Shown here piece after piece: positions 12,501 through 23,289 of a stretch of DNA of 64,000 nucleotides. The notes beneath the pieces were generated by a model. That model made no database searches and had not been told where the DNA came from. It saw only the letters and a program-made list of their open reading frames with translations. The stretch covers positions 124,001-188,000 of the forward strand of contig BDSL01000013.1 in the NCBI GenBank assembly GCA_003116995.1, written 5' to 3'. Within the stretch, counting starts at the first letter, position 1, and every line of letters begins with the position of its first letter. The translations under genes and the position numbers were made by a program. This DNA is from Yamagishiella unicocca (Eukaryota > Chlorophyta > Chlorophyceae > Chlamydomonadales > Volvocaceae).

Positions 12501-14346
12501 ACGCGGCGGGTAACAAATGAAACACAAGGAAGCACTCCACGGACGACCAGCCGATGGTGAAGCGACGGCCAGGTAGGCGAGCCTCCCAGACAGCTGCTGG
12601 CGGCACTCTGAGTGCGCCGCTGCCGTACGCCACATGGGATCCTACGGGAGGAAGGGTAGGGGGAACACGGCGGGGGAGGGGAGGCAGGGAAGCGAAAGAA
12701 CGACTCAGCACCCGAGTACCAGGAGCGAGAAAAATGCGACGCGGCGGGTAACAAATGAAACACAAGGAAGCACTCCACGGACGACCAGCCGATGGTGAAG
12801 CGACGGCCAGGTAGGCGAGCCTCCCAGACAGCTGCTGGCGGCACTCTGAGTGCGCCGCTGCCGTACGCCTCATGGGATCCTACGGGAGGAAGGGTAGGGG
12901 GAACACGGCGGGGGAGGGGAGGCAGGGAAGCGAAAGAACGACTCAGCACCCGAGTACCAGGAGCGAGAAAAATGCGACGCGGCGGGTAACAAATGAAACA
13001 CAAGGAAGCACTCCACGGACGACCAGCCGATGGTGAAGCGACGGCCAGGTAGGCGAGCCTCCCAGACAGCTGCTGGCGGCACTCTGAGTGCGCCGCTGCC
13101 GTACGCCACATGGGATCCTACGGGAGGAAGGGTAGGGGGAACACGGCGGGGGAGGGGAGGCAGGGAAGCGAAAGAATGACTCAGCACCCGAGTACCAGGA
13201 GCGAGAAAAATGCGACGCGGCGGGTAACAAATGAAACACAAGGAAGCACTCCACGGACGACCAGCCGATGGTGAAGCGACGGCCAGGTAGGCGAGCCTCC
13301 CAGACAGCTGCTGGCGGCACTCTGAGTGCGCCGCTGCCGTACGCCACATGGGATCCTACGGGAGGAAGGGTAGGGGGAACACGGCGGGGGAGGGGAGGCA
13401 GGGAAGCGAAAGAACGACTCAGCACCCGAGTACCAGGAGCGAGAAAAATGCGACGCGGCGGGTAACAAATGAAACACAAGGAAGCACTCCACGGACGACC
13501 AGCCGATGGTGAAGCGACGGCCAGGTAGGCGAGCCTCCCAGACAGCTGCTGGCGGCACTCTGAGTGCGCCGCTGCCGTACGCCACATGGGATCCTACGGG
13601 AGGAAGGGTAGGGGGAACACGGCGGGGGAGGGGAGGCAGGGAAGCGAAAGAATGACTCAGCACCCGAGTACCAGGAGCGAGAAAAATGCGACGCGGCGGG
13701 TAACAAATGAAACACAAGGAAGCACTCCACGGACGACCAGCCGATGGTGAAGCGACGGCCAGGTAGGCGAGCCTCCCAGACAGCTGCTGGCGGCACTCTG
13801 AGTGCGCCGCTGCCGTACGCCTCATGGGATCCTACGGGAGGAAGGGTAGGGGGAACACGGCGGGGGAGGGGAGGCAGGGAAGCGAAAGAACGACTCAGCA
13901 CCCGAGTACCATGAGCGAGAAAAATGCGACGCGGCGGGTAACAAATGAAACACAAGGAAGCACTCCACGGACGACCAGCCGATGGTGAAGCGACGGCCAG
14001 GTAGGCGAGCCTCCCAGACAGCTGCTGGCGGCACTCTGAGTGCGCCGCTGCCGTACGCCACATGGGATCCTACGGGAGGAAGGGTAGGGGGAACACGGCG
14101 GGGGAGGGGAGGCAGGGAAGCGAAAGAACGACTCAGCACCCGAGTACCAGGAGCGAGAAAAATGCGACGCGGCGGGTAACAAATGAAACACAAGGAAGCA
14201 CTCCACGGACGACCAGCCGATGGTGAAGCGACGGCCAGGTAAGCGAGCCACCAGACGGCTGCTGGCGGCACTCACGCATGAGTGCGCCGCTTTCGTACGC
14301 CACATGGGGTCATACGGGAGGAAGGGGGAACACGGCGGGGGAGGGA
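9505..14346. repeat. 238-bp satellite array 1
   Basis: About 20 head-to-tail monomers. ATGGTGAAGCGACGGCC recurs at 9686, 9924, 10166, 10404 and onwards to 14220 at 238 bp, or 242 bp where CCTACGGG is CCTACATACGGG (10013, 11208, 12164). Each monomer has a BamHI-like GGATCC, a G-rich stretch with five runs of three or more G, and an A-rich GAGAAAAATGCGACG. The edge monomers (GCCTTCCAGACGG at the left; GCCACCAGACGG and the decayed 14278-14346 at the right) are the most diverged. Long open frames on the minus strand are a composition effect. Confidence 0.95.
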
Positions 14347-14465
14347 CTTAGGGACGTTACGAATGCTCAGTGCACTGTTAATGTTGAGTTTACACGACCA
14401 GGTTGGCTGGGCTTGGTAGCCGCTTTAGGTATACAGACGCTGTCAACCACCATAACGCAGAACCG

Positions 14466-14891
14466 TTACAAGTGTAACAGTTGGACGTGCACTGAACAAT
14501 ACGAAGTGTAATGTGCCTTTATAGGAGGACGAATCAGCATGGCAAGGATAGGCCACAGGACGGCGGCTGACGGAGGCCACTTCAGCTGTACTGGCGTTCG
14601 TCTGCGGATTGAGCCTCCCGCGACATTTATGAGGATCAGAGAGCCAAACGCATTAGGTCTCGTGATGGATACCGGCATGATGGATCCAGGAGCTTGAGAC
14701 TCGAACCACTCAATAGAGTGGCGAAGTTCTGAGCAAGCATACTGTCTGCCATAGGCTATGCACGACAGCCACGGCGCAGAGCGCATGTAGTGTGTACCTG
14801 TGTGAATGGAGTCAATGTTGAGTGAATTGGATCTTGTATCGGTAGAGTCGCTAGTAGCGCATGCCACAGGCCAGTTCGCCTTGCAACACAT
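14466..14891 (-). CDS. Hypothetical ORF, 141 codons, uncertain
   Basis: An open frame in the lower-GC segment. Motifs include SIMPVSITRPNAFGSLILIN and a hydrophobic AAVLWPILAMLI stretch. The second copy (56468-56896) differs by one in-frame codon (an extra Ile from an ATA duplication), which keeps the frame but is weak evidence. I do not recognise a family. No intron, promoter or poly(A) signal can be tied to it, and the opposite strand is also partly open. It may be chance, or antisense to a degraded gene. Confidence 0.2.
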   Translation of the reverse strand: MCCKANWPVACATSDSTDTRSNSLNIDSIHTGTHYMRSAPWLSCIAYGRQYACSELRHSIEWFESQAPGSIMPVSITRPNAFGSLILINVAGGSIRRRTPVQLKWPPSAAVLWPILAMLIRPPIKAHYTSYCSVHVQLLHL

Positions 14892-15204
14892 TCACGACAA
14901 ATAGCAGCTAACGTGCGAGGCGATATCAATCCACCATTGAAGATAGGACGGCTTATGGGTACTCTTGCCGTCGAGCGTGGTTAAAGGTGAGCTAGCACCA
15001 TCTTGCAGAATCCGAGTGCGCAAGACGGCTTATCGCCAAGCAAGCTCACCTCTGCCCGCCATAAGTGTAAGATTCACGCCGAGTCTCCGTCCCAACTAGC
15101 GAAAATTGACTGTTGAACCGGATGCCTGTAGTTGGGCATATGGGCAAGGCAGGATTCTGCGTTCAGGTTAATCCAAGCAGCGTATGAACAAGTAGAAGCA
15201 ATCC

Positions 15205-15576
15205 ATGGCTACTATATTTAAATACCTATGGTCAGAGCACATGCAGTGGTATGTTTGGGACTTTCTTGCGAGCATACGACAATTGCCGTTAGGTTACTCT
15301 CAGAACCAATGCGTTCACAGATGTTGGTGGCGGTCTCACATTACAGGATTATGCTTTGGCTCTAGCTCTCGCCACTCGCTATCACGGTTCCGGGAAAGGG
15401 CGTTCCTAAGTGGTTGCAGCAATGTTTTAGCTCCCTTGGGTAATAAAGGTCCCGACGCGGCGGCACTTAGAGGTCAGCAAGCAAGTTATAGCTCAGGTCG
15501 CCTTCCGAAAAGTCAGATGCACAGCAGGTCGAACATATTTTCGCGAAGCGTTGCGCAAACCATGCACGACGTGTAA
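15205..15576 (+). CDS. Hypothetical ORF, 123 codons, uncertain
   Basis: Begins with ATGGCTACTATATTTAAATA and ends at a TAA inside a TGTAA motif, the green-algal poly(A) signal. The product would be aromatic- and Ser/Arg-rich, with no recognised domain. The second copy (57210-57581) is intact and differs by Gly to Val in the SSGRLPKSQ stretch. Its lower GC distinguishes it from the shadow frames elsewhere. With only one substitution cluster between copies, selection cannot be judged. Confidence 0.22.
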   Translation: MATIFKYLWSEHMQWYVWDFLASIRQLPLGYSQNQCVHRCWWRSHITGLCFGSSSRHSLSRFRERAFLSGCSNVLAPLGNKGPDAAALRGQQASYSSGRLPKSQMHSRSNIFSRSVAQTMHDV

Positions 15577-16393
15577 CATGCCGAAGCGGGTCGCCTCCAG
15601 CAAAACCAAGCAATTCTTCGTCAGTAACACAGTTCACAATGCCAAAGCGCACACCTAACACATATGCCCACGATCGCGCCCAAGAGGAAAGCCCCCATCG
15701 GGCCCACGATCGCTGCTGGCTCCCAAGTGTTCCGCCAGCACCCGGTGCATCTAGCAAGCCGTCACGGTTAAAAAATACGTAGACCTGGTCTGCTACGGGG
15801 TCCGGGGATATCCGAGGAAGGTCGGCACCACCATCGCAATCGCCTTGCTCGTCGTCACAAGCGCTGCTAGCTGATGACGCCAGGTCTGTCCCGTGGTGCC
15901 GCGGCCCACGGCCCAACGCCGTGGTCCTACCGCCACCACCGCCACGACCAGCGGCGAGGCTCCTGCGCCTGCCTGCTGATACCTTGGCTTCCGTACCTGC
16001 TGTGAGAGTCGGTCGCCGCTGACGCCGACGACATGACTGCGGCGAAAGCATTCCTTGGCGGTTGCTTGGCGGTGTCCACGCCGACCACATGACTGCGGCG
16101 AAAGCACTCCTTGGCGGTTGCTTGGCGGTATCCACGCCGACCACATGACTGCGGCGAAAGCACTCCTTGGCGGTTGCTTGGCGGTGTCCACGCCGACCAC
16201 ATGACTGCGGCGAAAGCACTCCTTGGCGGTTGCTTGGCGGTGTCCACGCCGACGACGTGATCCTCCCCGCGGAGGTCAACGTACGGGTATGTATTGTGCC
16301 GTACACTTCGCACCAAACCATTCCCGACCGAGGACTGCTCCTAGGTCCCCGGATCGCCCGTTTGCCCCTACCTGGACTGCCCGCCGTCCTCAT
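15467..16393 (-). CDS. Long minus-strand open frame across a minisatellite, doubtful
   Basis: 308 open codons reading through the 56-bp minisatellite at 16023-16257. Because 56 is not a multiple of 3, the repeat is read in all three frames and stays open in each. The more protein-like part lies downstream of the repeat, with ISPDPVADQVYVFFNRDGLL. In the second copy a 51-bp insertion and the loss of one 56-bp unit change the frame relations. I recognise no family; a true exon may be hidden at about 15690-15850. Confidence 0.15.
   Translation of the reverse strand: MRTAGSPGRGKRAIRGPRSSPRSGMVWCEVYGTIHTRTLTSAGRITSSAWTPPSNRQGVLSPQSCGRRGHRQATAKECFRRSHVVGVDTAKQPPRSAFAAVMWSAWTPPSNRQGMLSPQSCRRRQRRPTLTAGTEAKVSAGRRRSLAAGRGGGGGRTTALGRGPRHHGTDLASSASSACDDEQGDCDGGADLPRISPDPVADQVYVFFNRDGLLDAPGAGGTLGSQQRSWARWGLSSWARSWAYVLGVRFGIVNCVTDEELLGFAGGDPLRHVTRRAWFAQRFAKICSTCCASDFSEGDLSYNLLADL
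16023..16257. repeat. 56-bp minisatellite, 4.2 copies
   Basis: CATGACTGCGGCGAAAGCA recurs at 16032, 16088, 16144 and 16200 with an exact 56-bp period and few substitutions. The homologous array at 58079-58257 has 3.2 copies. It ends within 3 bp of where gene-block homology starts (16260). Confidence 0.95.
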
Positions 16394-18437
16394 CGATCAA
16401 GCAATGTTTAAGAGGAAATGGCGTTGATAAACACCGTACGTCATCCTGTCGCGAAGTTCGAGTCCCCTCCCACCTTATTTCCAAGAGGCGCTTGCCCAGT
16501 CCAACCCTTGCACCTCATGATCCTGGTCATAACCCACTTGATTCGACCACGATGCTGCCCTTGGATCTGCCAGCTGCACGGTGGCTCTACGTAAGGACCG
16601 ACTCACGCGACAGCTGCAGGGTGTCCCACGTGCTGCCTCGGACCAGATAAGCCCACACTCAATTGCGCCCCCCAAAGCTGTCGAGACCGGTTGGTACGAT
16701 ACGTACGGCACGCCATGTCGCTAGCGTGTCATGCCCATCCTCCGCCTCACGCACCTCATAGCTCTTGAGTTCACAATCCAGTCGCTGCTCCCACCGTCCC
16801 CAGCGTCTCTGCAGCCTGCTTGCACAGGGAATGTGCAAGGCCCATGGCAGCACTATACAGGGACGTGCTCGCGCACAGTGCCTCCCAAAGCAACGTGCGG
16901 TGGCCCTCTGTTTCTTCCCACCAGGACCACAGCTCAGCGCAGCTACCCAAACCGAGCGACTGACCCGTGTGGTGCACCGCTGCTGCACGATACCCCGTCA
17001 CGGCTGCTAGGTGCCACGCTCCGTCGCACCACTACTCATCTGCTTGCTTCACCTCCTCCAGCTCCCAGTGGCGCATGTGATCAGCGTACCCATCATGAGC
17101 GTAGGGATGCTCACCGGGGGAGATGAACGGGCGCAGCTGCGGGTCACCTCCTTGCGGGACACGGGGAAGAGCGGCGGCCTAGGCGGGGAGGGGGAGGGGG
17201 GGCTGTGGGAGGAGACGGTGTGCGAATGGCGGGTGCGCGGGTGGGCGGAGGGGTGAGGGGGAGTAGACGAGATCGAGGCGGCGGGAACAGTTTGCTAAGT
17301 GTGTTTCGGTCGCGGCGGGGGGGGGGGGGCGTGGAGGGGGGAAGGGGCTGGCGCGGGATAAGGTGCGGAGGGGGGGCCGCGGAGGGAGGCCGGCGGCGTA
17401 TTACAAGTGGGGGGGGCGCGGTATTGTTGGTGGCGGTGTTGTTGGTGGCGATGGGGTCGGTGGCGGTAGCGGTGATGACGGTGGCAGTGATGACGGTGGC
17501 AGTAAGGACGGTGGCAGCGAGGATGATGGCGGTGGTTGTGGCGGTGACGGCGAAGTCAAGGTTCGGAGCCGGTCGCGGGGGGGAGGGCGCAGGAAGGGGT
17601 CTGCCCGCCTCCCGGCGCCATGCAACACAGAGAATTTACAGGGCATCCCACGGCGCCTGTGCATGGAATCTAGACATGCCTCCCGTCCCACATGCTTCAT
17701 AAGTCCCTCGCGGCCAGCCTGCTACCGAGCGAAGACACGGCCAGGGCAAATGTGCGCCCCTCCGAGCTGATGTTCTCCGAACGTGATGCTGCACGGGGGT
17801 TTCGATCTGCCGTCCAATCCCCTCGCTCGGTTCGTCCTCGCCCTCCCAGCGCCCCCAACTCCCAGGTTTCCTCGCTGCCCCGCAGTTCCCACCTGCGTTT
17901 CCTGTGTTCCAAGGCAAGGCGGCGCCAGCCCGGCTCCAAGGCCCATGAGCTGAGTGTTCAAGCGCAAAGCCCAGTACTTAGGGACGCATTTACGTGTCGC
18001 ATATTTTGTCGCAACGCCTCTCCCCAAGCAAGGTAGCCTGCATGTCGTGAAGATGGTATCCTTATTGGCCGGACTTTGCCAAGGCGCAGATCCCAGGCAC
18101 ATGAACGTCATCATCCGCACAGCCAATGAACAAGCTGAACCAGAGGCCGAAAACTACCCGTCGCAACGCGTCAGGGTTTGTGAGCCCTTACGACCTGTGC
18201 CTTCATAGTACCAATTTGAAGCTAGGCTTCGAAAGTGTGTGTATGGCCATACGGTTTCAGTGCGCAGTTTGGCCATGAGTATGTCGCAGGGTTTTTGGCC
18301 GGCTCAACATGGCTCCAGAACCTCGTTGAAACACAGGGATTGCATACCCTCTCACAACGTCATAGGGACAGACCCTCTATATAGATGTAATGTAAACCAT
18401 AACACAGGAAACTGGGCACGTTGCTGTTCTTTGGCAG
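16260..18437. other. Gene block copy A, 5' part
   Basis: Matches 23323-25592 and 58260-60528. It includes open frames such as 16731-17126 (+), kept in all three copies with an in-frame codon loss in copy C, but no recognised domain. At 17300-17560 it is very G-rich: a G run, then a 15-bp GGTGGCAGTGATGAC minisatellite (17461-17535). Copy A lacks about 72 bp of GCGGCGGCGG-rich sequence that copies B and C have near their CAAGTGGGGG. A one-base indel near 18103 breaks a frame (B 25190-25477) shared by B and C. This may hold the promoter and 5' exons of the downstream gene, but I cannot delimit them. Confidence 0.45.
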
Positions 18438-20085
18438 CCTCCACAGGCATCTTGGTATCTGGGAAGATAAGCGCTCCGCGGTGGCCGAGGCAGCTGCCTG
18501 ATCCTATCTTTGTAGCAACGTATGGCCGTTGGCTGCATCCAATGCTCGCCTTCCTTGCAAACCTGCCGTCGGAACGCAACGACGCGACAACAGAATTTAT
18601 GAATTTGGAAGCCGCAGGTGGTGCAAACGCCGGTGAGTCGTTGTGACATACGTTTCTCCCGTCGTTATCCGTAGCGAAGCAGAGGTAGCCTTCTCCCTAA
18701 CCGTGTGCTTTTAAACGAAGCGGTCCCCGTTTCACACGGCATGCTCAAGTGCGGCCTCTTGAGTAATATTACGCGCAATTCATAGACGCACGTACTCGTG
18801 CATATTATCTGTGTGCGCGCAAAGCACCAAAGTCCACCCCTGTCTGCCCTCCGTTTGTTTCTGCAGGCGCAGCGGCTGGCCGTGGCCCTGGCGTTGCGGC
18901 AGCTGCTGGTGAGCTTGCTTGCTGCTGTCACGTCTCCCTGGCTTGTTGCGGACATCGCTTTGCACTTGGGCTAGCCTGCTGTATGGTTGGGGCCGTCTTT
19001 TTCGGCCACGCAGCTGCGGGCTGTGCGGCCAGGTTGCTTGCCACATTGTTAGTAGGGGCTTCTTGGGTGCTGTGTTGCGGAAGGGACGTTGCATTGCGCA
19101 TCCGTGTTGGTAATCCTCTATACACTCTCAACTCCCCTGACGTCCAGGTGGTGGTGCGGGCGGCGTCGTGGCCTGTGGCTGAGCAGAGCTGGAGTGACCC
19201 CCCGTATGAGGCAGTTGATTGGTAAGCGTGCAGCGCCTGCGTCATTCAGCACACAACTGCAGGGGGCATCAAGCTGTCGGGGCTGTTGACCCAGGAACAC
19301 CCAGCACCGGTTGCTTAGTGCTGCCCACTGTCATGTCGCTGGAGTTTTTGACCCAGGAGCACCTTTCCTGGCGTAGCTGGTGCGGCCGGGGCCCAAGCAA
19401 GCGCACATGCCCTAGAGACATGCCCGCATCTTGGCCTCGCCAACGATCCTGGCCCCACCGCTGCTCCATGTTCGCGACCTCCGCCTCGCAGGCTGTGGCT
19501 GAGCTTCGCCGAGGCGCCCGAGATGGAGTTATCCATAACGCCCGTGCTGGGCAACCACAAGCTGTGGGGCCCCTCGCCATCGGCCGGGTGTGAGTGTGGG
19601 TCTGCGCAAAGGTGCGATCACCCGCAGCATCACACCTCCCTCCACCAGCATTCATGCACCACCTCAGTGGCGGGCACTGCTCCAGGGGGCGTCTCTATGG
19701 CACCCATGGCGCGCCGTAGTCCTGTTCGTACACCGACCACGACAGCGGGCTGACCAAAATCTTTACCCCCAACTAGCTGCTAGCAGCTTACCCTTTGACG
19801 TCGACCACAGCCCTGTTGATCGCGGCTCCGTCACCTTGCCACACCCGAGCACCTCGTCTGGCCATCAAATTTCGGTCACACCACCGCATCACCCCACTTC
19901 AGCCCTCCCCACCCCCATTCTTGCCCACCCTCCTCTCCCAAGTGCAGGTCGCCGCCGGCCTTGCTCGCCCCATGGTGTACCCCGCCTGCGTGGACGTGCG
20001 CATGGGCAAGCTGCTGCTGCCAATCGACAGAACTAAGAACGCTGTCGGGTTCTTCTTCGCCATCGACACCTTGACCCGGCACAGA
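18438..20085 (+). pseudogene. SMP-domain (extended-synaptotagmin-like) gene, copy A, broken
   Basis: Exons are inferred at 18438-18632, 18867-18908, 19014-19221, 19492-19587 and 19948-20085, each preceded by an AG acceptor and followed by a GT donor. The first two junctions are phase 1, the third phase 2 and the fourth phase 0, and all are compatible. Exon 3 encodes a membrane segment (ARLLATLLVGASWVLCCG) and ends in DPPYEAVDW, like the start of SMP domains. Exon 4 (LSFAEAPEMELSITPVLG) and exon 5 (ARPMVYPACVDVRMGK, then NAVGFFFAIDTLTR) resemble the SMP end and the linker before a C2 domain. Exon 4 here lacks one G after LWG relative to copies B and C, which shifts the frame. The family call is inference from motif pattern; the central SMP sequence and C2 domain are not found. 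Confidence 0.45.
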
Positions 20086-22957
20086 GTGGGTGCCACCTCC
20101 AACACCGCCGCTGCAGGAGACGCCGCCGCCGCCGCTATTGCAGCAGCATCCGGTGCCAAACGGTGGCCCACCTCCAAAACCCAGGTGGGCACATTACACT
20201 ACGTCAGGTGTTCGACCGAAGCATTACATGTGTGAACATGCGTGCCGGCGTGCCTTGCGGGTTGGTGCTTTGCATGGGTGCGCCTCTGACGGGCGGTGCG
20301 GCGACGGGGCTTGCGGACCAGGCCGCCATGCTGGCAGGGGCGGCGGAAAGGGGGGTGAGCTGCAAGGCGGGGTTCTGGGCTTAGAGCAGCAGCTGCTCGC
20401 AGTGGGGCTCCCTCAGCAGCACCGTGGTGGGTGTCGTGGCCCGGTAGGGAACAGCCAGCCACCCGGGTCAGCCACCCGGGTTCTCATCGCCTGTCCCCTG
20501 TAGTGCTCCACTACGAGCAGCGTAGTGTCCGCGGTCGCTACCAGCAGGCTGACACGCCCCTCACACCCCGCTTCGCCTTGCTTGACGTTGCAGGCCGCCC
20601 TCCTCCACGGGACTAACGGGCGGCACCCCGCGAAGCCACCGGGCCGACCTCCCCGGCACAGCTGTCGTCTGCCTCGACCTGCAGCGCCCCGCGGGGATGG
20701 GTATGGGCGCTGGTGGCTGCTCCTCCGGGGCCATGGTCCGGCCCCACCGCGTTCACCAGCTCCGCTATTGTGGTGGTGGCCACCGCTGGCCTAGCCGGCG
20801 GTAGCAGCGGCAGTGTTTTATTTACCGAGAGCGCAGTCCACCACGTGGTTCGCCGTACATCGTCGGTCCTTGGCAGCAGCCCGGGGGTGCCGCCCTCATT
20901 GGACGGCATCCCGGAGGCAATCGAGGATGAGGAGGGAAGGCGGAAGACGGTTTCATACAGGACGGGAGCCTGTAGGGCTAATAGTATGGCGCCGACTACT
21001 GCGACGGTGGCGTGATGGCAACATCGATGGCAGGGCGTCAACACGGTACGTCACGGACCGTACCGTCGGCGGCGCGTCGTCGCCGTACTGGCCCGGCGGC
21101 GTGGTGGACGCCTCTACCTGCGTTCTGGATCCTGGCAGGGCGCCGCCGGTTGGCAGCGGCGGGCAGCAGATTTTGGCGCAGCTGCCGCGGGTTGTGGCGC
21201 TGGGCACCGCGTGGCTCGTTCACTGTGTCACTGTACAGCAGCAGCGGGCAGCACAGGAGCATCACCAGCAGCAGCCGCAGCACCCACAGGCACATGGGCA
21301 GGCAGGCGCAGTCGCACCCAGGACCATATCAGCGGCTGGCCAGGCCTACCTTCTGGCGGCGTGCTTCCGTACTCCTGGTATCCAGGAACGAAGGAGCGCA
21401 GGGCGAAGGCGGTGGGAAGCAGCATGGACCTAGCGGCCGCGAAGGCGCTGAAGGCGGGGCCGCGACACGGGGGGGCTCAAAGCAGGGCCGGTGCATAGCA
21501 CTCCCCGAGGAGGAGGAGGAGGAAGCAGGACCCAGTCCGTAAGAAGCAGGCATTGGAGGCCGAAGGCGAGGGGCCTGACTGGCACGGCGCTGTTGCTGTG
21601 GTTGCTGAGGGGGGCAGGGCAACGTTGGTGGCAGCGGGGATGGCGTAAACACCGGCTACGCGACATGGATAGGATAGCTGGCGCATTGGCTTCGAACACC
21701 TAGGGGGCGCATGCTGGAGCACCAGGATGGACGACCGATAAACCTTTGGAGGCGGCACTTCATCGGTGATTGACAGGAAAGGACACAAACAAAAGTGCGG
21801 TAACGTGCAGCGCGTAAGACGGAGGAACTGGTTGGCGGAATGATGTGACGCGATGAGGCGAGATGCGACGTCGCATCGCAGTCTCCGTCCCAGCCCGGAT
21901 CCCGATTGGTATCGTGGGGACGTGGTATGTTACCAAGCGGCACCAGCGAGCTTGAAGAGGGTGAGGCGCGGCCGAGCGCTGGTGGCGGAGTCAATGGTCG
22001 GGGGGCACTGGGGCCCGGCGGCGTGGCCAGGTGACGGCGATGAGCGGCCATTTTGTCATGGCGGCCGAGAGGGTCGAAGTGCGACGACGGTAACGGGAGG
22101 AGCAGCGTGATGGCACAAGACGTGCACCGCCTCATCGTTGTTTCGCGTTCGTCCGTGCGCTGCAAGGTGGTCGGTCGCGACCCTGTCGCTACAACACCTG
22201 CACACCGCCGGTCTACCCTTTATTTGGGAATCTGTGTTTCCATGACATTAATTTTACAATGTATCCATGGCGACGAGCGAACCCTTTAGTGTGCGTCGAA
22301 CCAGATTTCCTAACGCTCCTCCGTTGGGACTCCCAACAGCAGGTTTGGGCGAGCTTACGGCAGCCACGGGATGCATGAGGAATGGACAGTCTTTCTTGCA
22401 GTGTTCTCGGTATGGTGGTAATGCCTTTCATTTCCGAGTGGGTGAGAGCCACCCTGCTGGTGGTGTGAGGCGCCCCATAAAACGAAGGATCGCCATTTCC
22501 CTTGCAGCTTTCGGTGTTATCTGACTGCTAGGTTGACGAAGGTTGCATACAACATATACACGTTTACACGTCTCAGCTTCCGGGTCGTCGCCGTTGCCGC
22601 TGTTTGTGCTCTGGACCCACGTTCGGGTTTTCTGTAGTCTCGCCTGGATGGGTGATCCTGTGTCTCCGGCAGTGTCCGGCAATGTGTCCGATAGCGCTAC
22701 CTTCGGGTCTGGAGCCCACTGTAACATGTAGTTATTACTGATGGTATGTCTTGGTCCCGCGATCTCATTAGGTCCATGCCGGGTGGTTCTCTGTGTTTTC
22801 CTCTTTTCCCTGCTCGGTTTGTTTGGGTGTGGGACTCGCCTGGGATCTCAGGTGGAAGGTTATTGTTCGGCTTGCAGTGGCGTTCTGCTGTTCTCTGCGG
22901 GACAAGGGTTTGCTCTGCTGGCTGCAGTTGATGTATTGGGCCATCTGGGCTACTGCC
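20086..22957. other. Gene block copy A, 3' part
   Basis: Matches parts of copies B and C. It has Gly/Pro/Gln-rich open stretches (for example IPEAIEDEEGRRKTVSYRT near 20910-20960 and a CAG-rich tract near 21235-21290) that may be further exons, but T-run length changes near 20815 shift frames between copies. It lacks 526 bp that copy B has at 28597-29122, including a likely terminal exon; the junction is at 21376/21377. From about 22300 the strand is T-rich, up to the LTR insertion. Confidence 0.4.
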
Positions 22958-23289
22958 TGTTGTACCCCCAGTCCTTATTGGTGGTAGAGATAACTACCGG
23001 TTGGGCGAAGTGCCATAGATAAGCCAGAGCGAAGGGCTCCGCTGGAGGGCGGTCGTACAGCACGACCGGCGAACCCGCTACAGTCAGCGACAGGCGAAGA
23101 CCGCTAGATATCAACCGATAGACAAGTAAGACGGAACCACAAGTAAGCCTCAGTTAAGTTAGTTACGGCCAGATAAGACTCCGGTCGGCAAGAGTAAGTA
23201 AGGTTAAGTGATGTAAGGATAAGTAAGAGGAAGTAAGTAGCGAGTAGGCAAGGGAGACTGACAGGCCCAACTGGTACCGGAATACAACA
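22958..23289. mobile_element. Solo LTR of a retrotransposon, 332 bp
   Basis: Starts TGTTGTA and ends TACAACA, a perfect 7-bp terminal inverted repeat of the TG...CA type. It is flanked by the 5-bp direct repeat CTGCC (22953-22957 and 23290-23294). Copy B keeps the empty site at about 30755-30775 with a single CTGCC, so this is an insertion into copy A only, after the A/B duplication. Inside are repeated AAGTAAG motifs (23125-23240) and a TGTAA at 23212-23216, a plausible poly(A) signal. No coding sequence or second LTR is present, as expected after LTR-LTR recombination. A TG...CA end with 5-bp target duplication fits Copia- or Gypsy-type elements; orientation is unknown. Confidence 0.9.

Larger units (their letters stand above)
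14347..15676. other. Lower-GC segment, copy 1
   Basis: Base composition drops clearly compared with both neighbours. It holds several TGTAA motifs and two modest open frames (listed separately). It is nearly identical to 56349-57686; the differences I see are a three-base ATA duplication in the other copy and two substitutions near 15497. No recognised protein family or RNA gene. Confidence 0.7.

Noticed and set aside
10317..14063. Long minus-strand frames (up to 214 codons) repeated through the 238-bp satellite, and a 319-codon one at 55105-56064
   Set aside because: The same monomer reads openly in more than one minus-strand frame, the monomer length is not a multiple of three, and four-base indels shift frames without consequence. 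This is a composition effect of a stop-poor GC-rich satellite.
16440..16480. tRNA-like 3' end (GTTCGAGTCCCCTCCCACC)
   Set aside because: The T stem does not pair and no matching 5' acceptor half or D arm lies upstream. The same applies to the minus-strand GGTTCGAGTC near 14705.
17300..17560. Gly/Asp-rich protein repeat (GGSDDGGSKDGGSED)
   Set aside because: It is the translation of a 15-bp G-rich minisatellite flanked by G runs of different length in the three copies, with other frames also open. No exon boundaries can be supported.
21656..22165. 169-codon minus-strand frame in gene block A
   Set aside because: The corresponding stretch in copy B (29502-29906) is interrupted and reframed by indels, so there is no sign of constraint.
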